Positions 8,545 to 16,800 of a DNA stretch of 64,000 nt are shown piece by piece. The stretch is from Couchioplanes azureus (GTDB taxonomy: Bacteria; Actinomycetota; Actinomycetes; Mycobacteriales; Micromonosporaceae). The stretch spans positions 372,001-436,000 of the forward strand of contig NZ_BMQY01000001.1 in NCBI RefSeq assembly GCF_014648355.1, in the 5' to 3' direction. Within the stretch, counting starts at the first letter, position 1. Each line of letters starts with the position of its first letter. The notes beneath the pieces are model-generated. The model had not been told where the DNA came from. It worked only from the letters and a program-made list of their open reading frames with translations, and made no database searches. Made by a program: the position numbers and the translations under genes.

Positions 8545-9190
8545 GGGTTCACATTGCGACGTTAATCGGTCAGGCCCAGGTCGCCGCAAGGGTACGCCAA
8601 ACGACACGCGCCCAAAATGTGAGCTTCGCCCCAGAAGATCCGAAATTATTTTGCATGCCCGCAACACAGCAGCGCCGAACGGGCACGCTACACCCTTCCC
8701 AAGTCACCCGCTCGACGCCCCTCAAACCTCGGCGCCATCCTCTCATCGCGGCAGCCCTGCCATGCCCGACGGCATCCTCGGCTCACGGCCTCGGGGCACC
8801 GCTCGAACTCCGAGGGGTGCCACCGCGAGGCGTCGGCCCGCTTACAGCGCGCCACCGCTCCGAACGCACCGCGCGCCTGACCTGTTCCAAGCTGAACATC
8901 CCTTTTCTCCCGCTGTGAAGTAATTCGTCGGCGTGTCCGTACGCATCTGCCCAAAAAGGGTCATGTCGACCGGCACACTCACGACGTCGACGTCACCGCC
9001 GACGCTGCGCTGACATGGAAATGGCCGGACCTGGGTAGTGACCGCCCCGAGCGGGTGGCCACATCCACGTGGTCGCGGAGCGGTCCAGCGCCGAACACAG
9101 ATCGCGGCCTGTCGCCGCGAGCAGGGCCCCGGGCAGGGTCCAGGTCACCGACCTGACCGCATCCGGGGCATCGGGCCGACCCGGCCGACA
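8545..9190. other. Gene-poor intergenic region
   Basis: About 650 bases between the divergent DUF45 and DUF5679 genes. GC is locally lower around 8620-8660 and 8880-8960. Reading frames here lack the G/C-rich third positions of real genes and show no recognisable protein. The 9020-9190 part has imperfect inverted repeats and is presumably the promoter region of the DUF5679 gene. Confidence 0.5.
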
Positions 9191-9208
9191 ACATGACGAG
9201 GAGGAACC

Positions 9209-9370
9209 GTGGCCGACAACACCTACAACGGCTACTGCGTGAAGTGCAAAGAGAAGCGCGACTTCCAGGGCACCGTCGAGGTCTCGAAGACCGGCATGAA
9301 CATGGCCAAGGGCAAGTGCCCGGTCTGCGGCACGACGGTCAACCGCATCCTGGGCAAGGCCAAGGCCTGA
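9209..9370 (+). CDS. DUF5679 zinc-ribbon small protein
   Basis: A 53-aa protein with two CxxC knuckles (Cys10/Cys13 and Cys37/Cys40), a conserved actinobacterial zinc ribbon of unknown role (DUF5679). It starts at GTG 9209 with a GAGGAGG-type Shine-Dalgarno ending about 4-5 nt upstream. The product is basic (KCKEKRD, KAKA end). A perfect hairpin terminator follows. The high quality of its translation signals suggests strong expression. Confidence 0.92.
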   Translation: MADNTYNGYCVKCKEKRDFQGTVEVSKTGMNMAKGKCPVCGTTVNRILGKAKA

Positions 9371-9383
9371 CCGGATGCCACGG

Positions 9384-9416
9384 AAGGCGGGGGCGGCCCA
9401 CGGCCGCCCCCGCCTT
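9384..9416 (+). terminator. Terminator of the DUF5679 gene
   Basis: A perfect 15-bp stem (9384-9398 with 9402-9416) with a CAC loop, starting 14 bases after the stop codon. Confidence 0.88.
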
Positions 9417-9497
9417 CGTTCCTGCCCGCCCGTCGCCACTGCGCACCATCCAGAACGCAGGCCTCGTCACCAACAGCGGGCTTCGGCCAACTGCGGG

Positions 9498-9626
9498 CCC
9501 AGGGCACTGCGGGCCCCGGCCAACTGCAGGCCCAGGACACTGCGGGCCCAGGACACTGCGGGCCCAGGACACTGCGGGCCCAGGACACTGCGGGCCCAGG
9601 ACACTGCGGGCCCAGGACACTGCGGG
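9498..9626. repeat. 16-bp tandem repeat, 6 perfect copies plus degenerate flank
   Basis: Unit CCCAGGACACTGCGGG repeats exactly from 9531 to 9626 (six copies). A diverged copy lies at 9498-9513 and more decayed pieces further left. The array is between the DUF5679 terminator and the DnaA-box cluster. Reading frames through it are repeats of the same 16 residues and are not genes. Confidence 0.93.
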
Positions 9627-9842
9627 ACCCGTGACCAACCGTCGGCCCCGTCAGCAACCGAGCGCCCCTCGGCAACCGCCGGCCCCACAACGGCCCGCCA
9701 TCGACGGCCCCACCCCGGCCGCTCAGCCTCACCGCCTTACCGCGGGCCGCTCCGGCCCGCCTACCGCTCCGCGGTGGTAGCCCGGAACTCCCGGTTCACC
9801 CACACGAGTCGTAACCCGTGTTCGCTCCGCAACGTTGAGTAG

Positions 9843-9926
9843 TTATCCACCGCTTCCCAGGCCCTGTGGATAACTCGCCCCAGCTTGTGGACAACCGAGG
9901 GCCTGCGTACGAGAGCCTGTGGATAA
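9843..9926. promoter_or_regulatory. Cluster of four DnaA boxes
   Basis: TTATCCACC at 9843-9851 (+, one mismatch), TTATCCACA at 9865-9873 (-), TTGTCCACA at 9886-9894 (-) and TTATCCACA at 9918-9926 (-). Three of the four match consensus DnaA boxes exactly, within 84 bases. The cluster lies just upstream of the ThiF-like gene, next to a perfect 7-bp inverted repeat (9928-9934 with 9938-9944). No dnaA or dnaN is adjacent, so this is not a normal oriC. Confidence 0.75.
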
Positions 9927-9966
9927 CCAACTCGCTCCGAGTTGAGGCCGTGACAACCTGTCATGC

Positions 9967-11583
9967 ATGAGCGGTCTCCCCCTATCCCGCCCGACCTTGC
10001 TCCCCGGCCTCCTCCGCGCCTGGCGCGGCACCTCCACCCTCCAACTGGGCTTCCGCACTGTCCGGGCCGTGCTCATCGATCTGCCCGATCCGGCCGCCGC
10101 GCGTCTGCTCACCCTGCTGGACGGCTCCCGCTCGCAGCGAGAGGTCCTGCGCCGCGCGGCCCGCCTGGGCGCTGCTCCCGCCGACGCCGAGGCCCTCCTC
10201 GACTCCCTGTCCCGCGCCGGGCTGGTGGTGTCGGCAAACGCCCTCTACCCGTGCGGCTCCGACGCCGAGCGACTGTCCGGCGAGGCTGCCGCCCTGGTCC
10301 TGGCACCCGACCCCACCAGAGCACCCGCCGGTCCGCCACTCATCGCCGACCCGGCGGAGCTACCCGCTGCATCACCCCGGCTCCCGCCCCGGAGCGGACC
10401 GCCCGCGAGCCCGTCACATCCGGCCCGAAGCTGCCGGCCTGGGAGCCCATCTCGGCTCCCGAGCCGAAGCGGACCGTCCGCAAGCCCGTCAGAGGCTGAC
10501 CACCCCGGCACGCCCACAAGCCCATCCCACGCCGACCACCGGGGTGTAACACCCACAGGTCCACCCGAGGCCGCAGACAACGGTGGAGCGCCTGCGAGCC
10601 CACCCCAAGCCGACCGGCGTGGAACACCCGCAGGCCCCGCGGTCCTGCCCGAGGTCGAGCACCAGCGTGGACTGCCCCCGGATCCACTTCAGGCCGCGGA
10701 CCGGGGTGCAACACCCACGTCGACGCTTGTCACAGAGTGCAGCGGAACGGCCGCACGACCGGCGGCGGATCCGGCAGCGGATCCGGCAGGGGCGTCCGCG
10801 CGTTTCTATGCTCCGGGCTCACGGGGTGGTTCCGCGGCGCACCACGACCGTGGGGCGGGCACCTCAGTCGCCGACATTCTGCGTCGGCGGCGGGCGGCTC
10901 GGATCGTCGTGCGGGGTCGCGGGCGGCTCGGGGCGGGGATCGCGGTCGGGCTGGCCGAGTCGGGGATCGGACATGTCCATGCCGACCTCTCCGGCGCCGT
11001 CACCCGCCAGGACCGGATCGCCGGTCCGCTGCGGGATGCTTCGCTCGGCACGCCCAGGAGCGCGGCCGCTACCGCAGCCGTCCTGCTCGCCGTTCCCTCG
11101 ACCGGGACCCGGGCGATCCATCACGGCCGCGCCGACCTGGTCGTCCAGCTCGACCACGATCAGCCCGTCGCGCTGCTGGCCGCCGGGTACGCCCAGCGCC
11201 GCCAGCCGCACCTGGCGGTCGGGATCCGAGAGGCCGCGGCCGTGGTCGGACCGCTGGTTCCCGGCGTCGGCGGGCCCTGCCTGAACTGTCTGGACCTGCA
11301 CCGCCGGGACCGCAACCCGGACGCCGGCCGGCCCGTGCCCGATCCCCGGGACGGCGAGCCCTGTGCGGCTGCCACGGTGCTCGCCGCCACCGCGTACGCC
11401 GTCGCGCAGGTGCTCGACTTCGTGGACGGGCTGGTGCCGGCGACGCGGGGGGCCGAGATCGAGATCGGTGCGCCGGGGCGGCTGCGGCGGCGGAGCTGGG
11501 TCTCGCATCCGTGTTGTTTCTGTGTAGGAAGTCGCGGTCGGCCCGCGCGGGGCGGTCGAACGCCGCCGAGCCGGGCACAATGA
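9967..11583 (+). CDS. ThiF/E1-like protein with repeat-expanded linker
   Basis: A 538-aa protein. Residues 1-95 form a winged-helix-like N-terminal domain (LLTLLDGSRSQREVLRRAARLG), similar to the leader-binding part of TOMM cyclodehydratase-type proteins. Residues about 110-285 are a Pro/Ala/Ser-rich linker with degenerate internal repeats. The C-terminal part from about 300 is a ThiF/E1-like Rossmann domain (RIVVRGRGRLGAGIAVGLAESG) with two Cys pairs, CLNC and CCFC, likely binding zinc. The glycine motif is imperfect, so adenylation activity is doubtful. It ends 4 bp before the ABC1 kinase gene, so the two are probably co-transcribed. This ThiF-ABC1-WhiB7 order is conserved in actinobacteria. 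No RiPP precursor is visible nearby. Confidence 0.82.
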   Translation: MSGLPLSRPTLLPGLLRAWRGTSTLQLGFRTVRAVLIDLPDPAAARLLTLLDGSRSQREVLRRAARLGAAPADAEALLDSLSRAGLVVSANALYPCGSDAERLSGEAAALVLAPDPTRAPAGPPLIADPAELPAASPRLPPRSGPPASPSHPARSCRPGSPSRLPSRSGPSASPSEADHPGTPTSPSHADHRGVTPTGPPEAADNGGAPASPPQADRRGTPAGPAVLPEVEHQRGLPPDPLQAADRGATPTSTLVTECSGTAARPAADPAADPAGASARFYAPGSRGGSAAHHDRGAGTSVADILRRRRAARIVVRGRGRLGAGIAVGLAESGIGHVHADLSGAVTRQDRIAGPLRDASLGTPRSAAATAAVLLAVPSTGTRAIHHGRADLVVQLDHDQPVALLAAGYAQRRQPHLAVGIREAAAVVGPLVPGVGGPCLNCLDLHRRDRNPDAGRPVPDPRDGEPCAAATVLAATAYAVAQVLDFVDGLVPATRGAEIEIGAPGRLRRRSWVSHPCCFCVGSRGRPARGGRTPPSRAQ

Positions 11584-11587
11584 TCTG

Positions 11588-12934
11588 GTGACCGACATCC
11601 CGCGTCGTGCGGCGTCCCGGACCGCGAAGCTTGCCGCCCTGCCCCTCGGCTTCGCCGGGCGCACCGTGCTGGGGCTCGGCAAGCGGGTGACCGGGATCGC
11701 CACCGACGTCATCTCCGCCGATATCCAGCAGCGCACCGCCGAGCAGCTCTTCAGCGTCCTGGGCCAGCTCAAGGGCGGGGCGATGAAGTTCGGGCAGGCG
11801 CTGTCGGTGTTCGAGGCGGCGATGCCCGAGGAGATGGCCGGGCCGTACCGGCAGGCGCTGACCAAGCTGCAGGAGGCGGCACCGCCGATGCCGGTGGCCA
11901 GTGTGCACAAGGCGCTGGCCGAGCAGCTCGGGGCGGACTGGCGGGACAAGTTCGCCGAGTTCGACGACAGCCCGGCGGCCGCGGCCAGCATCGGGCAGGT
12001 GCACAAGGCGCTCTGGAAGCTGCCGCCCTCCCGGAAGGGCGCCAAGCCGAAGACGCTGGCCGTGGCCGTGAAGGTGCAGTATCCGGGGGCCGGCGAGGCA
12101 CTGCTCGCGGACCTCAGGCAGCTGGGCCGGCTGGCCGGGATGTTCAAGATCATCCAGCCGGGCATCGACATGAAGCCGCTGCTCACCGAGTTGCGCGAGC
12201 GGATCACCGAGGAGCTCGACTACGCGATGGAGGCGGAGGCGCAGAAGGTGTTCGCCGCCGCGTACGCCGACGACCCGGAGATCTTCGTCCCGCGGGTCGT
12301 CGCCTCGGCGCCCCGGGTGCTGGTGACCGAGTGGGTCGAGGGCACGCCGCTGTCCAAGGTCATCAGCGACGGCACGGTGGCCGAGCGCGACGAGGCCGGC
12401 CGCCTGATGGCGACGCTGCACTTCTCGGCGCCCGCCCGGGCCGGCCTGTTGCACGCGGACCCGCACCCGGGCAACTTCCGGATTTTGCCCGACGGCCGGC
12501 TGGGAGTCATCGACTTCGGTGCGGTGGCCCGGCTGCCGGACGGCCATCCCGAGCCGATCGGCCGCCTGGTGCGCCTGGCCCTCGACGGCGACGCCGACGC
12601 GGTGGCCGACGGGCTGCGGGACGAGGGCTTCATCAAGCCGGACGACGAGCTCGACGCCCAGGCGGTCCTCGCGTTCCTGCGCCCGATGATCGAGCCGGTC
12701 GCGGTGGAGGAGTTCCGTTTCACCCGCAGCTGGATCCGCTCCGAGGCGACGCGTCTGTCGAGTCCCCGCTCGCCGGCCTTCCAGCTCAGCCGCAAGCTCA
12801 ACCTGCCACCGTCCTACCTGCTGATCCACCGGGTGACGCTGGGCTCGATCGGCGTCCTCTGCCAGCTGGAGGCACAGGCGCCCTATCGCGCGATCCTCGA
12901 GGAGTGGCTGCCGGGCTTCGCCCCGGCGGAGTGA
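11588..12934 (+). CDS. ABC1/AarF/UbiB family atypical kinase
   Basis: A 448-aa ABC1 (ADCK/UbiB-like) protein kinase-like ATPase. The family signature KxGQ is at Lys67-Gln70 (MKFGQALS), the alanine-rich loop is AAAASIGQVH at about 130-139, the nucleotide Lys is VAVKVQ at about Lys162, and the catalytic loop is LLHADPHPGNF with metal motif VIDFG. Members act on quinone or lipid metabolism; the substrate in actinobacteria is not established. It starts at GTG 11588, 4 bases after the ThiF-like stop. It corresponds to Rv3197 in the conserved block. Confidence 0.93.
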   Translation: MTDIPRRAASRTAKLAALPLGFAGRTVLGLGKRVTGIATDVISADIQQRTAEQLFSVLGQLKGGAMKFGQALSVFEAAMPEEMAGPYRQALTKLQEAAPPMPVASVHKALAEQLGADWRDKFAEFDDSPAAAASIGQVHKALWKLPPSRKGAKPKTLAVAVKVQYPGAGEALLADLRQLGRLAGMFKIIQPGIDMKPLLTELRERITEELDYAMEAEAQKVFAAAYADDPEIFVPRVVASAPRVLVTEWVEGTPLSKVISDGTVAERDEAGRLMATLHFSAPARAGLLHADPHPGNFRILPDGRLGVIDFGAVARLPDGHPEPIGRLVRLALDGDADAVADGLRDEGFIKPDDELDAQAVLAFLRPMIEPVAVEEFRFTRSWIRSEATRLSSPRSPAFQLSRKLNLPPSYLLIHRVTLGSIGVLCQLEAQAPYRAILEEWLPGFAPAE

Positions 12935-13020
12935 CGGGCATCCCGGTCCCGCGCCGACACGCCGAGCTCGCGGGAATGGGGCACAGCACGCGCAGAAGAG
13001 GCGGGGCAGGGCTCGCCGCG

Positions 13021-13272
13021 GCCAGACGAGAACGCAGACCAGGCTCACCCCGGCCAGACCAGAGCGCAAACCAGGCCCAGCCCGGCCAGACCAGAGCGCA
13101 AACCAGGCCCAGCCCGGCCAGACCAGAGCGCAAACCAGGCTCACCCCGGCCAGACCAGAGCGCAAACCAGGCCCAGCCCGGCCAGACCAGAGCGCAAACC
13201 AGGCCCAGCCCGGCCAGACCAGAGCGCAAACAGAACTCGGCTCAGCCAAACGAGAGCGCGGCGCTCAGCCGG
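13021..13272. repeat. 32-bp tandem repeat, about 8 copies
   Basis: Units begin GCCAGACCAGAGCGCAAA at 13053, 13085, 13117, 13149, 13181 and 13213, with slightly diverged copies at 13021 and 13245. Internal units are nearly identical and differ mainly by a GGCCCAG/GGCTCAC alternation. The spacing is exactly 32 bp with no unique spacers, so it is a minisatellite and not a CRISPR. The array starts 86 bases after the ABC1 stop codon. Confidence 0.93.
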
Positions 13273-13401
13273 GTCGAATGAGACCGCACCAAAACTCGGC
13301 TTGCCCAGGTGAAGAGCAGGAACGGGACGCCGGAAACCCGGGGCGGCTTGGCCGGATGGCGGCGGGAACAGCGATCAGCTCGGGTAGGGCAGGAAGGGAA
13401 G

Positions 13402-13431
13402 GGCCCCGCCCGCAGGACTGCGGACGGGGCC
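13402..13431. terminator. Bidirectional terminator between convergent genes
   Basis: A 13-bp stem with one wobble (13402-13414 with 13419-13431) and a GGAC loop. It is close to the end of the minus-strand small gene that ends at 13447 and could also stop transcription from the ABC1 gene. Confidence 0.7.
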
Positions 13432-13446
13432 GTGAGATTCAGTCGG

Positions 13447-13656
13447 TCAGAGGCGTCCACCCAGTTCCCGGGCGGCCCGGTGACGGGCCTCCATGGCGAT
13501 CTGGCGGGCGGGACGGTGAGCCTCAGGGTGATGGTCGGCCTGAGGCCGACGCATTCGTGCTCGTGAGAGCGCTTCTTGGATGAGTCTTACCTTGGGGCTT
13601 GCGTGCGAGGTCATGGCTACGTTTTCCGTCTTCCGGTAGGGGGTGGTGAGGGTCAT
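13447..13656 (-). CDS. Small basic protein downstream of whiB7
   Basis: A 69-aa basic protein, rich in Arg and His (EALSRARMRRPQADHHPEAHRPARQIAMEARHRAARELG), probably helical. ATG 13656 lies one base after the whiB7 stop codon, which indicates translational coupling. ATG 13614 (MTSHASPK) is a possible shorter start. GC-rich third positions support coding over the whole length. The function is unknown; co-expression with whiB7 suggests it belongs to the antibiotic-stress response. A terminator follows. Confidence 0.65.
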   Translation of the reverse strand: MTLTTPYRKTENVAMTSHASPKVRLIQEALSRARMRRPQADHHPEAHRPARQIAMEARHRAARELGGRL

Positions 13657-13657
13657 G

Positions 13658-14020
13658 TCATGCCGCCAGTCGGACCGAGCTGCGGCTCTCGAGGCCGTTG
13701 GCCGCGAGCCGCTCCTCCACCTCGACCGCCAGCTCGGCGTCGCGGGCGATGTCGACCTTGCGGGGACGGCCCCGGGGCCGCTTGCGCGGCACGACCGCGC
13801 CGCGCTCGAAGATCTCGCCGCCCCAGACGCCCCAGGGCTCGCTCCGCTCGACCGCGCCGGCCAGGCACTCGACGCGCAGCGGGCAGTCCCCGCAGAGCGA
13901 CTTGGCCAGTTCCAGCTGGGCCGGGGAGTCCGAGAACCACAGGTCCGGGTCGAACTTCCGACAGGGCAGGTTTGCCTCGATCTCGACGCTCACGTCGAGC
14001 GGGGCCAGCGCCAGACTCAT
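13658..14020 (-). CDS. whiB7: WhiB7/WblC redox-sensing transcription factor
   Basis: A 120-aa WhiB-family iron-sulfur regulator. The four cluster ligands are Cys20, Cys43, Cys46 and Cys52 (CxxCxxxxxC after LPCRKFDPDLWF). The signature GVWGGE is at 65-70, and the C-terminal AT-hook RGRPRK is at about 83-88. The AT-hook together with EPWGVWGGEIF identifies the WhiB7/WblC branch, which binds SigA and activates intrinsic antibiotic resistance genes. The gene sits downstream of uvrD2 on the same strand as in mycobacteria. Upstream are a uORF and a T-run terminator, the family's known attenuation layout, and an AT-rich sequence precedes a candidate promoter. Confidence 0.95.
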   Translation of the reverse strand: MSLALAPLDVSVEIEANLPCRKFDPDLWFSDSPAQLELAKSLCGDCPLRVECLAGAVERSEPWGVWGGEIFERGAVVPRKRPRGRPRKVDIARDAELAVEVEERLAANGLESRSSVRLAA

Positions 14021-14094
14021 AAAGCCCGGTCACCTCTCTCTTTCTCTCGATCTTCTGGATCGGTGGTGCTTGTCACTCCGGCCGGTGGGCCGGC

Positions 14095-14136
14095 AAAAAA
14101 TTAAGGCCGCGGATCCCGGTTACGGGTTCCGCGGCC
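14095..14136 (-). terminator. whiB7 leader attenuator
   Basis: On the minus strand a 14-bp stem (14136-14123 with 14118-14105, GTTA-type loop) is followed directly by TTAATTTTTT. It lies between the end of the uORF (14163) and the whiB7 start (14020). A second GC-rich inverted repeat at 14079-14094 could form a competing structure. A T-run this clean is rare in such a GC-rich genome and fits ribosome-controlled attenuation as known for whiB7. Confidence 0.85.
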
Positions 14137-14162
14137 TCGAGGTGAGCCGGAGGTCTGATCGC

Positions 14163-14486
14163 TCAGACCGGCCTTCCTCGAGGCGGGACACCGCGGGCAC
14201 CATCCGTCAGCTGACGCTTCATGGCGATGCCGTTGCTGCCCACGAACCCACTGGTCCCGTTGCTTCCGTCGACGGTCACCGGAATCCGGACCAGCTCGGC
14301 CTGGATCTGGACCTGGTGCGCCTGCGAAGCCGGGGCCCGCTCCGCCGCCGGGGTCGCCACGGGGACATACGCCGTCGGGAGGACGGACGTCGCCACCGGG
14401 GCGCACACGGGCAGCCACGAAGCGGACGGAGCGCTGACGGCAGCAAGCAGCATCGACGGTCGTTCGATCGTGTTGCTGAGCCTCAT
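14163..14486 (-). CDS. Leader ORF (uORF) of whiB7
   Basis: A 107-aa ORF starting at ATG 14486, with GGAGGAGGT seven bases upstream. It begins MRLSNTIERPSMLLAAVSAP. No protein domain is recognisable. The stop codon is 26 nt before the attenuator stem. In whiB7/wblC leaders, ribosome stalling on a uORF prevents formation of the terminator, so its main job is probably regulatory. It is longer than the short uORFs known in mycobacteria, so an additional role of the peptide is possible but unsupported. Confidence 0.65.
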   Translation of the reverse strand: MRLSNTIERPSMLLAAVSAPSASWLPVCAPVATSVLPTAYVPVATPAAERAPASQAHQVQIQAELVRIPVTVDGSNGTSGFVGSNGIAMKRQLTDGARGVPPRGRPV

Positions 14487-14560
14487 CGGTGCCACCTCCT
14501 CCATCGCCTAGCGCTCGTTGTCGGGCCTCGTCGAGCATGCGCTCGCCGAGGTGTGACCTG

Positions 14561-14590
14561 AGGCTATGCCGTCCCTGCAAGGGAGGGCAA
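14561..14590 (-). promoter_or_regulatory. Candidate whiB7 autoregulated promoter
   Basis: On the minus strand TTGCCC (14590-14585) and TAGCCT (14566-14561) are separated by 18 bp. The -35 is preceded by an AT-rich stretch (GTTAATTCG), the arrangement recognised by WhiB7-SigA. It would give a leader of about 530 nt containing the uORF and attenuator. Confidence 0.5.
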
Positions 14591-14603
14591 ACGAATTAAC
14601 GGA

Positions 14604-16745
14604 CTAGTTTTCAAAGTTTTCTGCGACGAGCTCTGCGGGGCTGGCGCCGCCGACCAGAGCGAAGACGGCGGCGCCGTACTGGCCGAGCTTGCGGGGGCCG
14701 ATTCCGGCGATGGCCAGCAGCTCCGGCGGCGTGCTCGGCCGGCGCTCCGCGATGGCCACGATCGTGGCGTCGGTGAACACCACGTACGCAGGGACTTTCT
14801 GCTCCGCGGCGGTGTGCGCGCGCCACACCTGGAGGCGCTCGTACAGGTCCTCGTCCAGGTCGGACGGACAGGTCGGGCAGCGGCCGAGCTTGCGGTCGGC
14901 GCCGGCCAGCAGCGTGGCGCCGCAGATCCGGCAGGAGACCACCTGCGTACGTCGATTGACGGTTTTCCGACTCGCCGGCCCGGCCTTCTCGAAGGTGCGG
15001 TGCTGGGTGGTGCCCAGCTGGGGCAGGAACCGGCAGGGGCGCCGGGTGCGCCCGCCCGGGGCCCGCGACTGCCCGTACGACAGCCAGAGCCACTGCCGGG
15101 CCCGGGTGACGCCGACGTAGAGCAGGCGGCGTTCCTCCTCGAGCTGGTCGGGCGTCTTGGCGTACGTGGTGGGCAGCGTGCCGTCGGCGAGCCCGACCAG
15201 GAAGACCGCGTCCCACTCGAGGCCCTTGGCGGAGTGCAGCGAGGCGAGCGTGACCCCCTCGACGGTCGGTGCGTGCTGTTGCTCGGCGCGGCGGGCCAGC
15301 TCCTCGTTGAAGGCGGAGAGCGAGACGTCGCGCTGCACCGCGCCGGCCTGGCCGATGGGCAGCAGGGCCGGGCTGCTCTCGTACTCCTCGGCGAGGGTGA
15401 CGATCGCCGCGAGTGCCTCCCACTGCTCACGCTGCGCCCCACCCGGCGGGGGGCGGTCGCGGACCCAGCCCGTCGCCGCGAGGGCGTCCACGACGGCCTG
15501 GACCAGCGGGGTCTCCCCCGGCGTGGAGCGCACGGCCGCGCGCAGCGCGACCATCGCCTGGCGCACCTCCGCGCGCTCGAAGAACCGCTCCGCGCCGCGC
15601 ACCACGTACGGCACCTCGGCCTCGGCGAGCGCCTTCTCGTAGGTCTCGGACTGCGCGTTGGTCCGGAACAGCACGGCGATCTCGCTGGCCGGGGTGCCGG
15701 CGGCGATCAGCTCGCGGCAGCGGCGGGCCACGGCGACCGCCTCGGCGGGCTCGTCCGGGAAGATCTTGAGATCGGGCTCGGCGCCGGGCGGCCGCTGACC
15801 GACCAGCTCCAGCCGGAGCCTCGCCTCGGTGCCCCGGGCCTGCTTGATCACCGCGTTGGCGAGGCCGACCACCTGCGGGGTGGAGCGGTAGTCGCGGACC
15901 AGGCGCACGACCACGGCCTCGCGGCGCTGCCGCGGGAAGTCGACGAGGTAGGACGACGTGGCGCCGGTGAAGGAGTAGATGGTCTGGCTGGCGTCCCCGA
16001 CCACGGTGAGGTCGTCGCGGCCGCCGAGCCAGGCCTCCAGCAGGCGTTGCTGCAGCGGGTTGACGTCCTGGTACTCGTCCACGACGAAGTGCCTGTACTG
16101 CGCGCGGACCTGCTCGGCGACGTCCGGGTGCTCCTCGATGCCCCAGACCGCGGCGCGCAGCATGTCCTCGAAGTCGATCACGCCCTGGCGCCGCTTGAGC
16201 GACTCGTACGCGGCGAAGATCTCCGCGACCTTGGCGGCCTCGTACGGCGGCTCGCGCAGCGCCTTGGTCGCGGCGACCACGTACTCCCCCGGCTCGACCA
16301 GCGAGGACTTGGCCCATTCGATCTCGCTGGCCAGGTCGCGCGCGGCGGTGCGGTCGGCGCGCACCCCGGCCCGGGCGGCGGCCAGCGCGACCAGGCGGGC
16401 CTTGCTCTCGACCAGCTCGGGCATCGCCCGGCCCTCCAGCAGCCGCGGCGCGAAGTAGCGCACCTGGCGCAGGGCGGCGGCGTGGAAGGTGCGGGCCTGG
16501 ACCCGGCCGGCGCCCAGGCCGGTCAGCCGGGCGCGCATCTCGGCCGCGGCGCGCGCGGTGAAGGTGACGGCCAGCACATGCCGGGGGCTGATCTCGCCGG
16601 ACAGCGTCCGATAGGCGATGCGGTGGGTGATAGCCCTGGTCTTGCCCGTGCCGGCGCCGGCGAGGATGCAGACTGGCCCGGCGGGGGCGGTCACCGCCCG
16701 CCGCTGGTCGGGGTCGAGCCCGGCAAGAACCCGTTCCGCTGTCAC
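14604..16745 (-). CDS. uvrD2: ATP-dependent DNA helicase UvrD2 with HRDC domain
   Basis: A 713-aa superfamily 1A 3'-5' helicase. The Walker A motif GAGTGKTR is near residue 30, motif II is VVDEYQDVNP, motif III GDASQTIYSFTGA, motif IV DYRSTPQVV, and the VTLASLHSAKGLEWDAVF and VGVTRAR motifs are intact. After the helicase core come four cysteines (CRIC and CPTC), the tetracysteine motif of mycobacterial UvrD2, and then a C-terminal HRDC domain (PPELLAIAGIGPRKLGQYG). It acts in DNA repair; UvrD2 is essential in M. tuberculosis. It is transcribed toward whiB7 and is divergent from the mycoredoxin-like gene. Confidence 0.95.
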   Translation of the reverse strand: MTAERVLAGLDPDQRRAVTAPAGPVCILAGAGTGKTRAITHRIAYRTLSGEISPRHVLAVTFTARAAAEMRARLTGLGAGRVQARTFHAAALRQVRYFAPRLLEGRAMPELVESKARLVALAAARAGVRADRTAARDLASEIEWAKSSLVEPGEYVVAATKALREPPYEAAKVAEIFAAYESLKRRQGVIDFEDMLRAAVWGIEEHPDVAEQVRAQYRHFVVDEYQDVNPLQQRLLEAWLGGRDDLTVVGDASQTIYSFTGATSSYLVDFPRQRREAVVVRLVRDYRSTPQVVGLANAVIKQARGTEARLRLELVGQRPPGAEPDLKIFPDEPAEAVAVARRCRELIAAGTPASEIAVLFRTNAQSETYEKALAEAEVPYVVRGAERFFERAEVRQAMVALRAAVRSTPGETPLVQAVVDALAATGWVRDRPPPGGAQREQWEALAAIVTLAEEYESSPALLPIGQAGAVQRDVSLSAFNEELARRAEQQHAPTVEGVTLASLHSAKGLEWDAVFLVGLADGTLPTTYAKTPDQLEEERRLLYVGVTRARQWLWLSYGQSRAPGGRTRRPCRFLPQLGTTQHRTFEKAGPASRKTVNRRTQVVSCRICGATLLAGADRKLGRCPTCPSDLDEDLYERLQVWRAHTAAEQKVPAYVVFTDATIVAIAERRPSTPPELLAIAGIGPRKLGQYGAAVFALVGGASPAELVAENFEN

Positions 16746-16800
16746 AACCGGGAATCATGGCACCCAGGTCCGACGTTTGATCGGATGGCACAGTGCCAAT

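Noticed and set aside
8619..8923. Two overlapping plus-strand ORFs of about 90-100 aa
   Set aside because: Third positions lack GC bias, no ribosome binding site and no recognisable protein.
9374..9780. Plus- and minus-strand ORFs through the 16-bp repeat
   Set aside because: They are simply the repeat read in three frames, with the same residues in each period.
9843..9926. Chromosomal origin of replication
   Set aside because: Only four DnaA boxes, no dnaA-dnaN neighbours and no AT-rich unwinding region.
13021..13272. Regular 32-bp periodicity suggesting a CRISPR array
   Set aside because: Units follow each other without unique spacers and no cas genes are near; it is a tandem minisatellite.
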